NCBI RefSeq assembly: GCF_009708175.1
Contig: NZ_WMBB01000003.1
Location: 248,001 to 312,000 of the forward strand
Direction of reading: 5' to 3'
Origin: Nocardia aurantiaca
GTDB taxonomy: Bacteria; Actinomycetota; Actinomycetes; Mycobacteriales; Mycobacteriaceae
DNA length: 64,000 nt
The position numbers and the translations under genes were made by a program. Positions 1 through 7,842 of the stretch are shown here, in pieces. Within the stretch, counting starts at the first letter, position 1. Every line of letters begins with the position of its first letter. The notes under the pieces are model-generated. The model had not been told where the DNA came from and ran no database searches. It saw nothing but the letters and a program-made list of their open reading frames with translations.

Positions 1-195
1 CTGGCCGACCGGGCGCAGGCCGCGGCCGCCGAGCTCGCCGATATGGCGAAGGCATTCGCTGACAGGATCACTCCCGACGATCTCCAGAGCACCCTCGAGT
101 CGGTGCGCGCCAACCTCGACCACGCCGCACAGGACGTGCTGGCGGCGGTCAACGAGATCGTCAACGCCCTGAAGAACAGGGCCGGCGGAAAGTAG
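1..195 (+). CDS. C-terminal part of an Ala-rich helical protein (partial)
   Basis: The reading frame is open from the first base and stops at TAG 193-195, giving the last 64 residues of a protein whose start lies outside the window. The visible part is rich in Ala, Asp, Glu and Leu with regular heptad-like spacing (LADRAQAAAAELADMAKAF near the edge), so it is probably a long helix or coiled coil. No catalytic motif is visible and I do not recognise the family. A strong hairpin follows the stop after five bases, supporting a real gene end here. Confidence 0.75.
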   Translation: MADRAQAAAAELADMAKAFADRITPDDLQSTLESVRANLDHAAQDVLAAVNEIVNALKNRAGGK

Positions 196-200
196 TCCAC

Positions 201-240
201 CAACGCCGGTTCCGGGCCACGCGGCCCGGAACCGGCGTTG
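201..240 (+). terminator. Rho-independent-type hairpin
   Basis: A perfect 18-bp stem (201-218 with 223-240) closes a 4-nt loop five bases after the preceding stop codon. There is no clear T run, which is common for actinobacterial terminators. Confidence 0.75.
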
Positions 241-879
241 TTCGCTCGTGTTCGGCAGTCTCGTTCGTCCGAGACGACATCGCGATCCGGTTCCTGCCAT
301 CATCGAGCGGCACTGGCCCCCAGGGTGTTTCCGGCTCGTCGATCTGGTGACGGCATTCACCGTGTACGCCCGATATCGCCGCCCGGAATGCGAATACGCT
401 GCAGGACAACATGATCGGTGGATTCGGCTATATCGCGATCGTGAACCCGTACGTGGTGTTCGCGATCCGACCGTGGTTGTTCCGATCAAGCGACATCACC
501 CCGGGCGCGCACGGCGAGCGGACCGAATACGCGCTCGGCGCTTTGGCTTTCCATGCTCCTCGCCACGGGTACAGCGTCTGGAGCGTGGCCGAGCCGCTGT
601 TCACTGTCAGGGTGTCGGCCCCCGGCTCAGAGCGCGGATTCGGCCATCGTGCCGACGTTTCTGCACTGGGGCATGCGCGGCGCTGAGGAAGACCTTCCGG
701 GCCGAGCGCGGGAGCTGATTCGACCCGTCTGGTTTGCCCATTGTGTGCCATCCCGCTATCACGGGTGGGAGTGACCCCCGTCAAGGGGGCTGGGCCGTGT
801 ACCCGACACACCTGCTTCAGCCTTTAAACTTCCATCCAAAAGATAACGAAAACGTCTCGGATTGGATTAAGCGCGGACC
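241..879. other. Gene-poor interval with no supported feature
   Basis: About 640 bases between the terminator and mscL. Short open frames exist on both strands (for example 411-686 on the plus strand) but they overlap, lack ribosome binding sites and have composition typical of antisense shadows. I see no RNA gene or repeat here. Confidence 0.5.
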
Positions 880-1275
880 ATGATCAAGGGCTTCAAAGAC
901 TTCCTGAAGAGGGGCAATGTCATAGATCTCGCGGTGGCGGTCGTCATGGGTACGGCCTTCACCGCCATCGTGACCTCGGTGACCAAGGGTGTGATCGAGC
1001 CGCTGCTCGCCGTCCTCGGCGGCAACAGGGAATACGGGCTGGGCTTCCAGATCCTGTCCGACAAGCCGGCCACCTTCGTGGCCCTCGGTCCGATCATCAG
1101 CGCGGGCGTCAACTTCGTGTGCGTGGCGGCGGTCCTGTACTTCGTGCTCATCCTGCCGATGAACACCATCAAGAACCGGCTCAGCAAGCCCACCGAGGTG
1201 AAGGCCGACCCCACCGAACTGGAGCTGCTCACCGAGATCCGCGACCTGCTGGCGAAACAGAACGCCGACAAGTGA
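880..1275 (+). CDS. mscL: Large-conductance mechanosensitive channel MscL
   Basis: 131 residues, the usual MscL length. The N-terminal amphipathic helix (MIKGFKDFLKRGNVIDLAVA) leads into TM1, with the family signature GNVIDLAVAVVMGTAF at about residues 12-27. TM2 (residues about 69-90) is followed by a charged cytoplasmic helix ending LLTEIRDLLAKQ. MscL forms a pentameric pore in the plasma membrane that opens under high tension and releases solutes on osmotic downshock. The gene stands 76 bases before a co-directional MFS gene; whether they share a transcript is unclear. Confidence 0.97.
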   Translation: MIKGFKDFLKRGNVIDLAVAVVMGTAFTAIVTSVTKGVIEPLLAVLGGNREYGLGFQILSDKPATFVALGPIISAGVNFVCVAAVLYFVLILPMNTIKNRLSKPTEVKADPTELELLTEIRDLLAKQNADK

Positions 1276-1351
1276 CCCGTGACCCGCAGGTAGGCTTAGC
1301 CATGTTGTTGCCAGCAGCGTGACCAACGCCTGATCGAGGAGGCGGGAAACC

Positions 1352-2902
1352 GTGGGCCGCATCCCACCGCAGGAACAGTCGGAGAATCCGCCGAACCAGG
1401 TGACGCCCGCGGCGGCGAGCCGGTGGGCCATGCTCGCCGTACTGTGCGCGAGCCTGCTGCTGGTGGCGATGGACGCGACGATTCTCAATGTCGCTCTGCC
1501 GTCGCTCATCGATCACATGGAACCCAGTCCCATGGAACAGCTTTGGATCGTCGACCTGTACGGCCTGGTGCTGGGCGGCTTGCTCATCACCTGCGGCGCG
1601 ATCGGCGACCGGTACGGGCGCAAGCGGCTGTTCCTGTCCGGCTTCGTGCTTTTCGGCCTGGCCTCGGTGGTGGCGGCGACCGCGCACATGCCCGCGCAAC
1701 TCATCGCGGGACGCGCGTTGCTCGGTGTCGGCGGGGCCATGGTCATGCCATCCACGCTCTCGCTGATCCGCAATATCTTCACCGATGACAAGGAACGCAC
1801 CCTGGCCATCGGCATCTGGGCCTCGGTGGCCGGCGCGGGCGCGGCCATCGGCCCGCTGGTCGGCGGCCATCTGGTCGAGGCCTTCGGCTGGTCGGCGGCC
1901 TTCTGGCTGAATGTGCCGGTAGTGATCATCACGGTGGGCGCCGGGCTGTGGCTGCTGCCGGAATACAAGGCGCCACAGCACGGCAGCCTGGACTGGGCGA
2001 GCGCGGCGCTGTCGGTGCTGGGCGTCGTGGCGCTGGCGTGGGGCATCAAGCATGTGGCCAAGGGCAGCCCGGCCCCGATCGATCTGGCGATCATGGCGGC
2101 CTCGGTGATCCTGCTGGGTCTGTTCGCCTATCGGCAGTTGAAGTCGGCGGATCCGCTGCTGGACGTGCGACTGTTCCGTAATCGCGCCTTCACCGCGGCG
2201 GCGCTGGCCACCCTGCTGGCAATGCTGGCCATCGGCGCGGCCTTGTTCCTGATCTCGTTGTGGCTGCAGTACATTCACGGCTACTCGCCCTCAGAGGCGG
2301 GTATGCGCACCCTGCCCGCGGCGCTGGCCACCCTGTTCGGCTCGCTGTCCACCCCGTGGCTCATGCAGCATGTCGGCGTGCGTGCGCTGATGGGCTTCGC
2401 ACTGGGCGCGCTGGCAACGGGTTTCGCGGTGCTGGCGGCGGTGCCGGAAACCACCTACCCGATCGTCGCGCTGGTACTGCTGTGCCTGGGCATCGGTGAC
2501 GGCATCGCGATCACCACGGCTGCCGCGGTGCTGGTGTCGGCGGTCCCGGCCGAGCGCGCCGGGCAGGCGGGCGCGGTCGAGGAGACCAATTACGAACTCG
2601 GCATCGGCTTGGGCGTGGCGCTGTTGGGCAGCATTCACGGCCGTCTTTTCACCGGCCACATGACCGGATTGCCGCTGCAGGGCGAGGATCTGGCCGATGC
2701 GCGCGGCTCGGTGGGCGGCGCGGCCTATGTTGCCGAGAAGATCGGCGGCCCCACCGGAACCGAGGTGCTGCACATCGCCCAGCACGCCTACGACGCCGCG
2801 CTCACCACCACCTCTTGGATCTCGACAGCCATGGTGGGCACGGTGGCGGTACTCACCGCGATCCTGGTCCCGCGCGGCTTCAAGGCCACCGCCGCGCACT
2901 GA
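1352..2902 (+). CDS. MFS drug exporter, DHA2 (EmrB/QacA, 14-TM) family
   Basis: 516 residues with about 14 hydrophobic segments, as in proton-coupled DHA2 exporters. TM1 carries the family pattern VAMDATILNVALPSL, and the loop 2-3 motif A is present as GAIGDRYGRKRLF. Motif C (GPLVGG region after TM5) is seen as AGAAIGPLVGGHLVE, typical of antiporters. The GTG at 1352 is chosen because GAGGAGG at 1336-1342 sits 9 bases upstream. Substrate cannot be inferred from sequence; related proteins export dyes, antiseptics or antibiotics. Confidence 0.9.
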   Translation: MGRIPPQEQSENPPNQVTPAAASRWAMLAVLCASLLLVAMDATILNVALPSLIDHMEPSPMEQLWIVDLYGLVLGGLLITCGAIGDRYGRKRLFLSGFVLFGLASVVAATAHMPAQLIAGRALLGVGGAMVMPSTLSLIRNIFTDDKERTLAIGIWASVAGAGAAIGPLVGGHLVEAFGWSAAFWLNVPVVIITVGAGLWLLPEYKAPQHGSLDWASAALSVLGVVALAWGIKHVAKGSPAPIDLAIMAASVILLGLFAYRQLKSADPLLDVRLFRNRAFTAAALATLLAMLAIGAALFLISLWLQYIHGYSPSEAGMRTLPAALATLFGSLSTPWLMQHVGVRALMGFALGALATGFAVLAAVPETTYPIVALVLLCLGIGDGIAITTAAAVLVSAVPAERAGQAGAVEETNYELGIGLGVALLGSIHGRLFTGHMTGLPLQGEDLADARGSVGGAAYVAEKIGGPTGTEVLHIAQHAYDAALTTTSWISTAMVGTVAVLTAILVPRGFKATAAH

Positions 2903-2905
2903 GCC

Positions 2906-2926
2906 GCATAACGTATTCCGTTATGC
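2906..2926. terminator. Small hairpin after the MFS gene
   Basis: An 8-bp inverted repeat (GCATAACG with CGTTATGC) lies between convergent genes, three bases after the MFS stop. It is short and AT-containing, so a terminator role is possible but weakly supported. Confidence 0.35.
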
Positions 2927-2981
2927 CAGTGACATTTTCAGTACCGTCCTTGGCGGGCGGGGTGATGCGGAACAGTTTCGC

Positions 2982-3674
2982 TCATTCGGCCTCGATCCGA
3001 ATGCTGCGTTCCACCACCCGCCGAGCCACCTCGACCAGCGAGAGCCCGTGCGTGAAGGCATATCCGCGCAGACGGGCGTAGGCATCGGCGATCTCGATGC
3101 CGAGCTGGGCGCTGGTCATCTCGGCCGCCTGATGAATCCAGCGGCTGGACAACGGCTGTGCCCACTGCCGGGCATCGTCGCCGGTGCCCAGCACCAGGCT
3201 GGCGGTGACCAGATCCGCGATGTGCAGCGCCGCCGACAGCAGCCGCGGCCCGGGCCGACCGACCGAATCGCGGTACAGATCCACCGCGCCGAGCCGAATC
3301 GCACCCAGCCGCAACGGCACCGCGAACAGCGAGCCCGACACCGGCTCCCGGCCGAGCGCCTCGGCGAATCCGGGCCAATGCTCGCAGTCGACGCTCAGAT
3401 CGGTGACCACCACCGGTACACCGTCGGCCACGGCCGTGACCGCCGGCCCCTCGCCCGCCGTGGCCTGCGCGAGCTCCACCCGCTCGGCGAATTCGTCACT
3501 GGTGCACCAGGGTTGCATACCCGCGTCGCGTTCCTCGAGCACGATGGCCGCCCGGCGGACCGGCAGCACCCGCACGCACGCGCCGCACACCGCGCACAGC
3601 CCGCCACCGCCATCGCGCACGGCGCGCAGGAACTGTCCTATCAGCTGATCGAACTGCGACGAAGCCATCACCAT
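2982..3674 (-). CDS. GAF-ANTAR domain regulator
   Basis: 230 residues. The N-terminal two thirds resemble a GAF sensor domain (residues about 15-160, with GSLFAVPLRLGAIRLGAVDLYR). The C-terminal 60 residues match an ANTAR RNA-binding domain: IHQAAEMTSAQLGIEIADAY followed by ARLRGYAF and EVARRVVER. ANTAR proteins act by binding paired RNA hairpins and relieving termination. The start at 3674 is preferred because GGGGCGG lies five bases upstream; 3668 is an alternative. Two CxxC pairs near the N terminus (LCAVCGACVRV) might bind a metal, which is inference. The gene is convergent with the MFS gene and follows the YhgE-like gene on the same strand. Confidence 0.85.
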   Translation of the reverse strand: MVMASSQFDQLIGQFLRAVRDGGGGLCAVCGACVRVLPVRRAAIVLEERDAGMQPWCTSDEFAERVELAQATAGEGPAVTAVADGVPVVVTDLSVDCEHWPGFAEALGREPVSGSLFAVPLRLGAIRLGAVDLYRDSVGRPGPRLLSAALHIADLVTASLVLGTGDDARQWAQPLSSRWIHQAAEMTSAQLGIEIADAYARLRGYAFTHGLSLVEVARRVVERSIRIEAE

Positions 3675-3687
3675 CGAACCGCCCCAC

Positions 3688-3708
3688 ACTCATCGCCCGG
3701 CGATGAGT
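3688..3708. promoter_or_regulatory. Near-perfect palindrome just upstream of the ANTAR gene
   Basis: Arms of 10 bp, ACTCATCGCC and GGCGATGAGT, flank a single central C. It lies 14 bases before the chosen ANTAR start and about 80 bases after the end of the upstream YhgE-like gene. It could be an operator, a leader hairpin for the ANTAR transcript, or a terminator for the upstream gene. The loop is too small to be a classic ANTAR hexaloop target. Confidence 0.5.
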
Positions 3709-3786
3709 TATTCGGTGCCCCGGGGCCAGTATCACCGTCACAGCTCGACAACGAACAGGGCCGAAAGTCACTGTGGCGGACGATGG

Positions 3787-5130
3787 TCAGGGCTGGTGCG
3801 ACACGCCGAGGCGAGTAAGGCCGCGCAGGTCGTAGGCATGGGTGGCGACCGCGCCCAGCAGCAGGCCCAGGCCCAGGCCGACGACCGTCATCCAGATGCC
3901 GGTGCTGAGACCCGCCTCCAGATGCCCGTCGAAGAACAGGATGGCGCGTACCGACAGGTAGATCTGGTGCATGGGTTCGAAGCTGGACAGCGCGGCGATC
4001 CAACGCGGAATCGCCTCGACCGGAATCGAGCCCGAGGAGGACGGCAGGCCCAGCACCACGAAGACGATCATGTTGATCAGCAGGCCCGCGGTGCCGAAGG
4101 CGGCCAGCACCGACAGGCCGGTCACCGCCACCGCGATAACGGCCAGGGTCCCGTAGAGGAACAGCGGCAGCGGCTGGTCGATCGGCATGCCGAAGATCCT
4201 GGCGATGCCCATGAACATGCCCGACAGGAACGGTGCGGTGATCGTGGCGATGGCCCATTTGACCAGCAGGGTGCGCCAGCGGCTGATGGGCGCCGGCTCC
4301 GGCGCGCGGAACCACGGGCCGTATTCGGCCGGGGCGTAACCGAGCACGTTGTCGATCATCGCGTGGATGATCATGGCGCCGCTGAAGCCCGCGAACAGCA
4401 GCACCAGGGTGTAGAAGAACGCGGACAGCCCCTGACCGGTGCCCGCGGGCAGCGGTCGGTACGGGCTGACGACGATGTCGATGGGCTTGGCCAGCTGCAG
4501 CCGGGCGGCACCGGCCAATTCGGTGGCGGGCGCGCCCGCCTGCGACGCCAGCTTGGCCTTCACCTGACCGGTGAGCTGCGCGCCGACTGTCGTATTGACC
4601 TGCGCCATGGCGCGATCGGTGACGCGTTGCATGATCGAGGACGCGTAGGTGCCCGCGCGCGGATTGGTCTGCACGGTGATGACCGGGCGCTCCACGTCGC
4701 CGGGGACCACGGAGGCCGCCGCCAGAATGGACAGCCGCTTGGTGAAATCGCTCGGAATGATGATGGCGCCGTAGATCTGGCCGTTGCTCAGCTGCTGACG
4801 GGCGTCGTTGATGCCGACCAGCCGCAGGTCGATCTTGTCCCGCGGAATCTGCTCGGTCAGCGCACCGGTGATCTGGTCGCCGATATTGAGGGTCTTGCCG
4901 TCCATCACGTCGCCCACGTCCTGGTTGACCAGAGCGACCGGGAAGTCGTGCAGGTTCTTCTCCGGGTCGGAGGTGTAGCCGAGGTACATGGTGCCGATCA
5001 GCGCCGCAAGCAACGTGAGCACCAGGATCGGGCCGATCCAGCCGCGCAGCGGCACGGCCGACCGAACCGGGGTCGCCGCCGGGGTCGCCGTGGCCTCCGG
5101 GCCGGTCGAGGAGGCATTGTCGTTCGCCAT
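3787..5130 (-). CDS. YhgE/Pip (DUF3533-like) membrane protein
   Basis: 447 residues. One TM helix near residues 30-50 is followed by a long extracytoplasmic region (residues about 55-215, starting FPVALVNQDVGDVMDGKTLN), then five or more TM helices to the C terminus. The VALVNxD motif after TM1 is characteristic of the YhgE/Pip and ABC-2-like families, found in phage-infection proteins and type VII secretion neighbours. Role unknown; membrane transport or envelope assembly is likely. The start at 5130 is chosen because the upstream promoter places transcription start on or next to this ATG. The gene is divergent from a TetR gene 75 bases away, which probably controls it. Confidence 0.85.
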   Translation of the reverse strand: MANDNASSTGPEATATPAATPVRSAVPLRGWIGPILVLTLLAALIGTMYLGYTSDPEKNLHDFPVALVNQDVGDVMDGKTLNIGDQITGALTEQIPRDKIDLRLVGINDARQQLSNGQIYGAIIIPSDFTKRLSILAAASVVPGDVERPVITVQTNPRAGTYASSIMQRVTDRAMAQVNTTVGAQLTGQVKAKLASQAGAPATELAGAARLQLAKPIDIVVSPYRPLPAGTGQGLSAFFYTLVLLFAGFSGAMIIHAMIDNVLGYAPAEYGPWFRAPEPAPISRWRTLLVKWAIATITAPFLSGMFMGIARIFGMPIDQPLPLFLYGTLAVIAVAVTGLSVLAAFGTAGLLINMIVFVVLGLPSSSGSIPVEAIPRWIAALSSFEPMHQIYLSVRAILFFDGHLEAGLSTGIWMTVVGLGLGLLLGAVATHAYDLRGLTRLGVSHQP

Positions 5131-5136
5131 GCGACG

Positions 5137-5196
5137 AATGTAGGCATCGACAACAAAGTAGTCAACGTCAACATCCTCGGATGTGTCCGATATCCT
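5137..5196. promoter_or_regulatory. Divergent promoters with a TetR-type inverted repeat
   Basis: For the minus-strand gene: -35 TTGACT (5165-5160), 17-bp spacer, -10 TACATT (5142-5137), with the start codon about 7 bases further, so the mRNA is probably leaderless. For tetR: -35-like TCAACA (5168-5173), 17-bp spacer, -10 TATCCT (5191-5196), start codon at 5206, also leaderless-looking. An inverted repeat ACATCC-TC-GGATGT (5171-5184) overlaps the tetR -35/spacer region and abuts the other promoter, so one bound regulator could control both genes. Seen directly; regulation is inferred. Confidence 0.6.
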
Positions 5197-5205
5197 GCTC
5201 TCACC

Positions 5206-5826
5206 ATGAGCATCGCCAAGCGCAAAGCCCGCGAGGTGGTGGAGCGCGCGCGGTCCTACCACCACGGTGACCTGCGCGCCGAACTACTACGGCGCGCCGA
5301 GGAGACCCTGCGCGGCACGGGCGTCGACGGCCTGTCGCTGCGGCAGCTCGCCCGCGACACCGGTGTCAGCCACGCCGCGCCCAGTCGGCACTTCCGCGAC
5401 AAGCAGGCGCTGCTGGACGCACTGACCGTAGCCGGATTCGAGCGGCTCGGAGCCGGATTCGAGCGGGCCGCGGCCACCGGCACGTTCCCGGAGCGACTGC
5501 GCGCCATGGCCCACACCTACCTGCGCTTCGCCATCGACAATCCGGCGCTGCTGGCACTCATGTTCGCGCGCAAGAACAGTCCTACCCCGGCCATCGGCGA
5601 GGCCGCCGCGCGCGCCTTCACCGTGCCCATCGAGATGGTCACCGACGCGCAGGCCAGCGGCGAAGTGGTGCCCGGCGACGCGCGGCGCATCTGCCTGTCG
5701 GCGGTCGCCGCGCTGCAAGGATTGGCCGCCATCCTGGGTTCGGGCCTGGTCGACGCCGAGGAGGCGGACGGTCTCTTCGACGAGATGGTCACCCACATGA
5801 TGAATGGTTTGCGTCCGCGACGCTGA
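5206..5826 (+). CDS. TetR-family repressor
   Basis: 206 residues. The N-terminal helix-turn-helix covers about residues 17-65 (YHHGDLRAELLRRAEETL, then SLRQLARDTGVSHAAPSRHF and FRDKQALLDAL). The YHHGDLR start and SHAAPSRHF recognition helix are typical of the TetR_C_13/WHG subgroup. The C-terminal ligand domain is helical, with PALLALMFARKN. Divergently transcribed from the YhgE-like gene over a 75-bp region containing an inverted repeat, so it probably represses that gene and itself. Ligand unknown. Confidence 0.9.
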   Translation: MSIAKRKAREVVERARSYHHGDLRAELLRRAEETLRGTGVDGLSLRQLARDTGVSHAAPSRHFRDKQALLDALTVAGFERLGAGFERAAATGTFPERLRAMAHTYLRFAIDNPALLALMFARKNSPTPAIGEAAARAFTVPIEMVTDAQASGEVVPGDARRICLSAVAALQGLAAILGSGLVDAEEADGLFDEMVTHMMNGLRPRR

Positions 5827-5920
5827 GGCCGTATCCACGGACCGGGACCGGGACGCCCGCGCAGCGGAATCCGTGGGCCCCCACCCGTAACCTTTGAGGC
5901 GTGACGATCGAGAAACGACA

Positions 5921-6556
5921 GTGACGATCGAAGGCAGGCAGTACGGCGGGCGCGCCGTGACCGAACGAAAAGCCGAGCGCCGGCAGCGTTTCCTCGACGC
6001 GGCCATCCAGATATTCGGTGAGCGCGGCTACGCCAATTGTTCGCTGGCCGATGTGTGCACCGCCGCCGGACTATCCAAACGCCAGTTCTACGAGGAGTTC
6101 CAGACCCGCGAGGACGTGCTGGTCGCCGCCTACGACCAGATCCAGGACCAGGCCGCCGTCGCACTCGCCGATGCCCTGAGCGCCGTGGAGCCGGATCCGG
6201 ACCCGACCGAGACTGTGACACAGGCGCTTTCGGCGTTCCTGGACTCGATCGGTACGGACCCGTTCCGCGCCAAGGTGGCCTTCGTCGAGGTGGTCGGCGT
6301 GAGCGAGCGCATGGAGCAGCATCGGCGCGAACGCCGCCACGCCTGGATCTCCATCCTGTACAGGGCGGTGGAACCACTGGCCGGGTCGGGTGCGCGCGTG
6401 CGCGGCGCCGGCGAACTCGCGGGCAGCGCCCTGATCGGCGCGATCAACGGCCTTGCCCACGAATGGCTGCTGTCGGTGCCCCGGCCGCCGGTGACCGATC
6501 TGGTGGAAGTGCTCGTCCCCATGGCGGTGTCGCTGATCGTGCGAGACCCGAGCTAG
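5921..6556 (+). CDS. TetR-family transcriptional regulator
   Basis: 211 residues from GTG 5921. The helix-turn-helix occupies about residues 15-60 (AERRQRFLDAAIQIFGERGY, SLADVCTAAGLSKRQFYEEF). The C-terminal domain is unassigned. The start is ambiguous: TTG 5894 is in frame upstream, and GTGACGATCGA occurs twice, at 5901 and 5921, but only the second copy is in this frame. It stands alone between another tetR and a DUF4132 gene, all co-directional, so its target is not obvious from context. Confidence 0.85.
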   Translation: MTIEGRQYGGRAVTERKAERRQRFLDAAIQIFGERGYANCSLADVCTAAGLSKRQFYEEFQTREDVLVAAYDQIQDQAAVALADALSAVEPDPDPTETVTQALSAFLDSIGTDPFRAKVAFVEVVGVSERMEQHRRERRHAWISILYRAVEPLAGSGARVRGAGELAGSALIGAINGLAHEWLLSVPRPPVTDLVEVLVPMAVSLIVRDPS

Positions 6557-6657
6557 TCGCTCCCGCGCTGGTCTTCACTCCGGCCGCCATTCCCGCGACA
6601 CCAGCAGCGTGTCGGTATCACCCAGCCGACGTACCACTGTCGGTGCGTAGCGGCAAG

Positions 6658-7842
6658 ATGACGGTCATGACCGACGAGGAGCGGCGCTGGGCCGATCCGC
6701 ACGCCACCGAGGCGGTGCGGAAGTTTCTGCGTCGGCACCGTCGGGCCGTGGAGATCGTACTGACCGCCGCCCGGCTGGACGGACTGGACGAAATCGCCGA
6801 TGCCGCGGCCGAATACGCCGCCGCACCGGAAGGGCCGGTTACGCCGGGCGGGGCGGCGGCGGTGTTCGCCATCGCGCAGCACGCGGCTGTCGCGTATCGG
6901 ACCGGGGCCCAGCGGGAGCGGGAATTCATGGATCGGTTCATCGACAGCTGGATGAACGAACACGGTCATGCGTTCACGGTCGCGGTGACCGAAGCGCGGG
7001 TTCGGCTGCGGGTGGAGGGCCCGGATCCGCGTGCTGGACGGATGACGCCCTGGTTGCGCACCACCGCGCCGGACGAAGACGCCGAGCCCGCCGCCGAAAC
7101 CCTGCAACTGCGGGTTCGCGCCCGCCTCGGAGCCGGACCCCCGCGATCGGATGACGATCCGCCGCGACCCGCGGCGGATCCGAGATCGGTGACCACCGAT
7201 CAGATTCGGCGGCTGGAGGCGGCCATGGTGGACGGTCGGCGATGGCGGGCCGCGGCGCATCGGCGGTTGGTCCTGGAGGATCCGGCGCTCGGGCAGCTCG
7301 CGCGGCGACTGGTGTGGGCGAGCTTCGACGGCCGCGGCACGGTGACCGGTGCGTTCCGGGTCGATGCCGAGGGTGTGCTTCGCGGCGCGGACGACGACCC
7401 GATCGAGCTATCGGACGAAACGCTGGTGGGCGTCGCCCATCCGGCACAGCTCGGGGATTCCGTCGTGACATGGCAGAACTCGTTCGCCGACAATCGATTA
7501 CGACAACCATTCGAACAGTTGGAGCGGGCGACCTACGTATTCGCGCCCGAGGAGGCGGAGTCGAATCGCCTGTCCCGCTTCACCGATCGACAGGTCCGCA
7601 CCGATCGGGTGTTCGGTCTGCAAGAGCTGGGCTGGGAGCTGGTGCGGGAGTCCCTGTTTCGCCGCTTCGGTCCCACCCGTGAGGTGACCGTCACGCTGGA
7701 ACCTGGACTCGAGGGCGGTTATCGCTACGAGCCCGAGCTACAGCGGATTCTGGCGGTGGAGCTCCGGGGCGGCACATTCGGGGTGTTCGACGCCGTCACC
7801 GCCTCGGAGCTGATCCGTCAGCTCGAGCGACTGGCGGCATGA
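6658..7842 (+). CDS. DUF4132-like protein
   Basis: 394 residues. The C-terminal half (residues about 180-390) matches the DUF4132 pattern: an ExxMVDGRRWR block, then RRLVWASFDGRGTVTGAFRV, VGVAHPAQLGD, and FADNRLRQPFEQLERATYVF. Family function is unknown; such proteins occur as companions of WGR-domain and MoxR/VWA operons, none of which is seen here. The N-terminal half is helical and charged. ATG 6658 is chosen, with ATG 6667 as alternative. The 3' end overlaps the convergent dehydrogenase gene by 25 bases. Confidence 0.75.
   Translation: MTVMTDEERRWADPHATEAVRKFLRRHRRAVEIVLTAARLDGLDEIADAAAEYAAAPEGPVTPGGAAAVFAIAQHAAVAYRTGAQREREFMDRFIDSWMNEHGHAFTVAVTEARVRLRVEGPDPRAGRMTPWLRTTAPDEDAEPAAETLQLRVRARLGAGPPRSDDDPPRPAADPRSVTTDQIRRLEAAMVDGRRWRAAAHRRLVLEDPALGQLARRLVWASFDGRGTVTGAFRVDAEGVLRGADDDPIELSDETLVGVAHPAQLGDSVVTWQNSFADNRLRQPFEQLERATYVFAPEEAESNRLSRFTDRQVRTDRVFGLQELGWELVRESLFRRFGPTREVTVTLEPGLEGGYRYEPELQRILAVELRGGTFGVFDAVTASELIRQLERLAA

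Noticed and set aside
5901..5932. Direct repeat GTGACGATCGA at the TetR start as a regulatory site
   Set aside because: Two 11-base copies 20 bases apart lie at a start codon; the simplest reading is local slippage. It only makes the start call ambiguous.
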